The notes under the pieces: model-generated | What the model saw: the letters and a program-made list of their open reading frames with translations, nothing else | Databases searched by the model: none | Told to the model about the DNA's origin: nothing | Shown here: one piece after another, positions 61,950 to 64,000 of the stretch | Numbering within the stretch: the first letter of the stretch is position 1 | Layout: the number at the start of each line of letters is the position of its first letter | NCBI GenBank assembly: GCA_027186245.1 | Contig: CP114484.1 | Coordinates: 2,926,501 to 2,990,500 of the forward strand | Direction of reading: 5' to 3' | Source: Coriaria nepalensis | Taxonomy: Eukaryota; Streptophyta; Magnoliopsida; Cucurbitales; Coriariaceae | Length of the DNA stretch: 64,000 bases | Translations under genes and position numbers: made by a program

Positions 61950-62720
61950 GAGTTATGAGTGAGGGTGTTGAAGGGAATCTATTTCCATAATTTCTGCTAC
62001 CCTTCAGTCTTGCAAAGGTAGTAAACCTTTTTGGGTATGGGCTAGCTTACTGGAAAGGAAGGGAGTGTATTCAGAAGGTGGTGTGTTGGAGAATTTCTAA
62101 TGGGAAAAGTATTAGTATTAGTATTTGGCATGATTAGTGGATTCCAAGCATCTCAGGCCTCCTAACCCCTATTAGTCTTATCCCCCCATATAGTCATATT
62201 TTAGTTGCTGAGCTACTAGATCAAGCGAGTGGGAGGTCGAAGTTAGAAAGGATCAATCAATTTATTTCATAAGAGGATGCTTTGGCAATTGAGTGTATTC
62301 CTATCCAAGTGACAGAAAAAAGAGGATGAAATGGTGTGGCCTACAAATTCTAATGGCAATTATTCAGTGAAATCTGAGTATAGCAGCTTATTCACAGATC
62401 ATAATTTCTATTATTAAAAAAAGACCCATCGTGCTCAAATCTAGAAGAAAGTTTGGAGCTTACCAATTGTGCCAAAGATTAGGAGCTTTGTTTGGCAGGC
62501 TTGTGTGGGGACTGTTGCAACCCATCATGCCTTCTGGAGAAGAAAGTTGATCAGGTCCCCTATTTGACCTATTTGTTGTAAGTTCGAAGAAAATGGTGAA
62601 CATGCCTTGCTCCTGTGTGACTGGACTGAAGTTGTTTGGCTCGGGTACTCATTATCCATGAAATTTGAAAAATAAAAAGTTCGTAAATTTAACATTTGGT
62701 CGATAGGGAAAGGATTAGGT
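61950..62720 (+). mobile_element. L1-type LINE ORF2 C-terminal fragment
   Basis: Plus-strand frames give WKGRECIQKVVCWRISNGKS, GLLTPISLIPPYSH, then a zf-RVT region (IRSFVWQACVGTVATHH in pieces, and CKFEENGEHALLLCDWTEVV with its Cys/His ligands). This is the segment after the reverse transcriptase in plant L1 ORF2. Stops and frame changes make it a relic. It complements in order the RT fragment at 29325-29880, but nothing shows they come from one insertion. Confidence 0.75.
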
Positions 62721-64000
62721 GACGGTGAGTTTCCTTGTCTGGATTTGCCTTCTAGTTTGATTCTGGTTTGCGATGTGTCGTCTAAGTTTCTTTGTTGTAG
62801 TTTGGTTTGGCCTTTGTTTCTGCTTTGAGCTTGTGTCGCTGGATTCTGTTTTGGGTGGGTTGTTGCTTGCCTTGGGTCTGGCTCTCTTTTGCTCGTCTTG
62901 GCTCGAGTCTTTGGGCTTCATGGTTGATTCCATATTTTCCCCTCTAAGTCCGGAGTTTTTCTAACGGGTTACTTTTCTCTTACGCAATTTATTTTGGGCA
63001 AACAAAAAAAAATCAGTGCATATGATGTTTTATTATTGGTTTGATTTAACAGGACATGAATCAAATTTATACTAATATTACTATTTTATATATTATATAC
63101 TTAAGTCACATATTTAATAATAAAAATTCAAATTCAAATCTAAAACTGAGATTGTGAAACGCACCGGTTTGTTTAATAGGGAAGTCAAAAAAAATGTTGA
63201 ATTCTTGAATTATTAGTTGAAAGGAAATGAAAATATTACATGTAGTCAATTTCAAGAGATATTTTAAAATGTGGAGAGTAAAACTAAGAAACAGCATGAT
63301 CGAGATGATGATAAACAATGAAGATAGATGATTTACACGTAAAGTTAGAGCTTCTTTATTTTTTGATGACTGTTCTCTTAGGTTTAAACGAGTTGCATAA
63401 AATATCATGTCAATTTTTATATACAGTCTCGGATATGAAATTCTTCGATAATTATTCTTGGGGTAAAATAGTTTATAAGAGAACTATACAAAATATTAAG
63501 AAGGATGATCTCGTGGAAAAGTTTGTAAGAGCTGTAAATATAGAAAAAATGACTATTAAATAAGACTTACTCAGTTTTCTACTCGATTTTCAAATAATCA
63601 GTTTTAATTTTGATTTATTATTAATTACTACTTAATAATTTTTAATAATATTTTTTTAATTATTATAAATATAAATACCTAAAGTAATTTCAAACGTTAA
63701 AAACAATTTTTAAAAATATTTCGAAAAAATATGTAAATCATAAATTCATTTTAATAAATTAATATTCAAAAAAAATATTAAAATTTTAAATAATTAAAAA
63801 ATCAATTTTTATTATAATCAATAATTATTTATACATCAATAATCTTTCAAATTAAATAAAACTCTTTAATAAATGTCATAAAAGACATGGATGCCATAAA
63901 CTTCCGCTTAAAATTTCGAAAAGAAAAGTTGTTTTGTCATTTGTGATGCTTAGAATGCTTGAGAAGCAATGCAGCATGTGTTAACTGTCACAAGACACAT
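62721..64000. other. AT-rich flank, no recognised gene
   Basis: Short open frames only, no family resemblance; the window ends here. Confidence 0.4.

Overview
This is plant nuclear DNA, most likely from a eudicot. It is AT-rich, its genes are broken by GT-AG introns, and the families are plant ones: plasmodesmata-type DUF26 protein, nodulin-like/NFD4-type transporter, plant serine-rich protein, plant OS-9. Between the genes lie decayed plant retrotransposons. I cannot name the species. All splice sites and exon joins were read by eye and checked by reading-frame arithmetic and family similarity from memory; no search was run.

Layout. 1-3.7 kb: 3' part of a decayed Ty1/copia element with a short 3' LTR. 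3.7-4.7 kb (minus): 3' exons of an amidase-family pseudogene. 4.8-5.6 kb (minus): copia gag/protease fragment. 7.3-8.45 kb: tandem array whose unit is itself an inverted repeat. 8.8-11.2 kb (minus): DUF1985/Ulp1-type transposon protein remnant with a broken protease triad. 12.5-21.5 kb (plus): nine-exon gene for a five-span membrane protein; its last intron carries a two-LTR copia element in antisense. 22.3-23.4 kb: element with terminal inverted repeats, with a relative at 46.7-47.6 kb. 27.0-27.6 kb (plus): serine-rich protein gene. 29.3-33.3 kb: LINE fragment, then copia LTR-like sequence in both orientations. 37.0-46.3 kb: decayed Ty3/gypsy element followed by tandem LTR copies. 48.0-54.0 kb (plus): three-exon nodulin-like/MFS transporter gene with an almost complete RTE-type LINE in intron 2, bounded by a target-site duplication. 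54.5-55.4 kb (minus): single-exon SAM-domain protein gene with an internal duplication. 56.6-59.1 kb (minus): eight-exon OS-9 (ERAD lectin) gene with a perfect ER-stress element upstream. 60.0-60.9 kb (plus): broken plasmodesmata-located-protein-like gene. 62.0-62.7 kb: LINE C-terminal fragment.

Five protein genes look intact: the five-span membrane protein, the serine-rich protein, the NFD4-like transporter, the SAM-domain protein and OS-9. They do not form a pathway. Two are stretched by old intronic retroelements. I found no RNA genes, CRISPR arrays or obviously novel multi-gene system. The most unusual structures are the palindromic tandem array, the stacked LTR copies, the ER-stress element at OS-9 and the two conserved genes hosting intronic elements.
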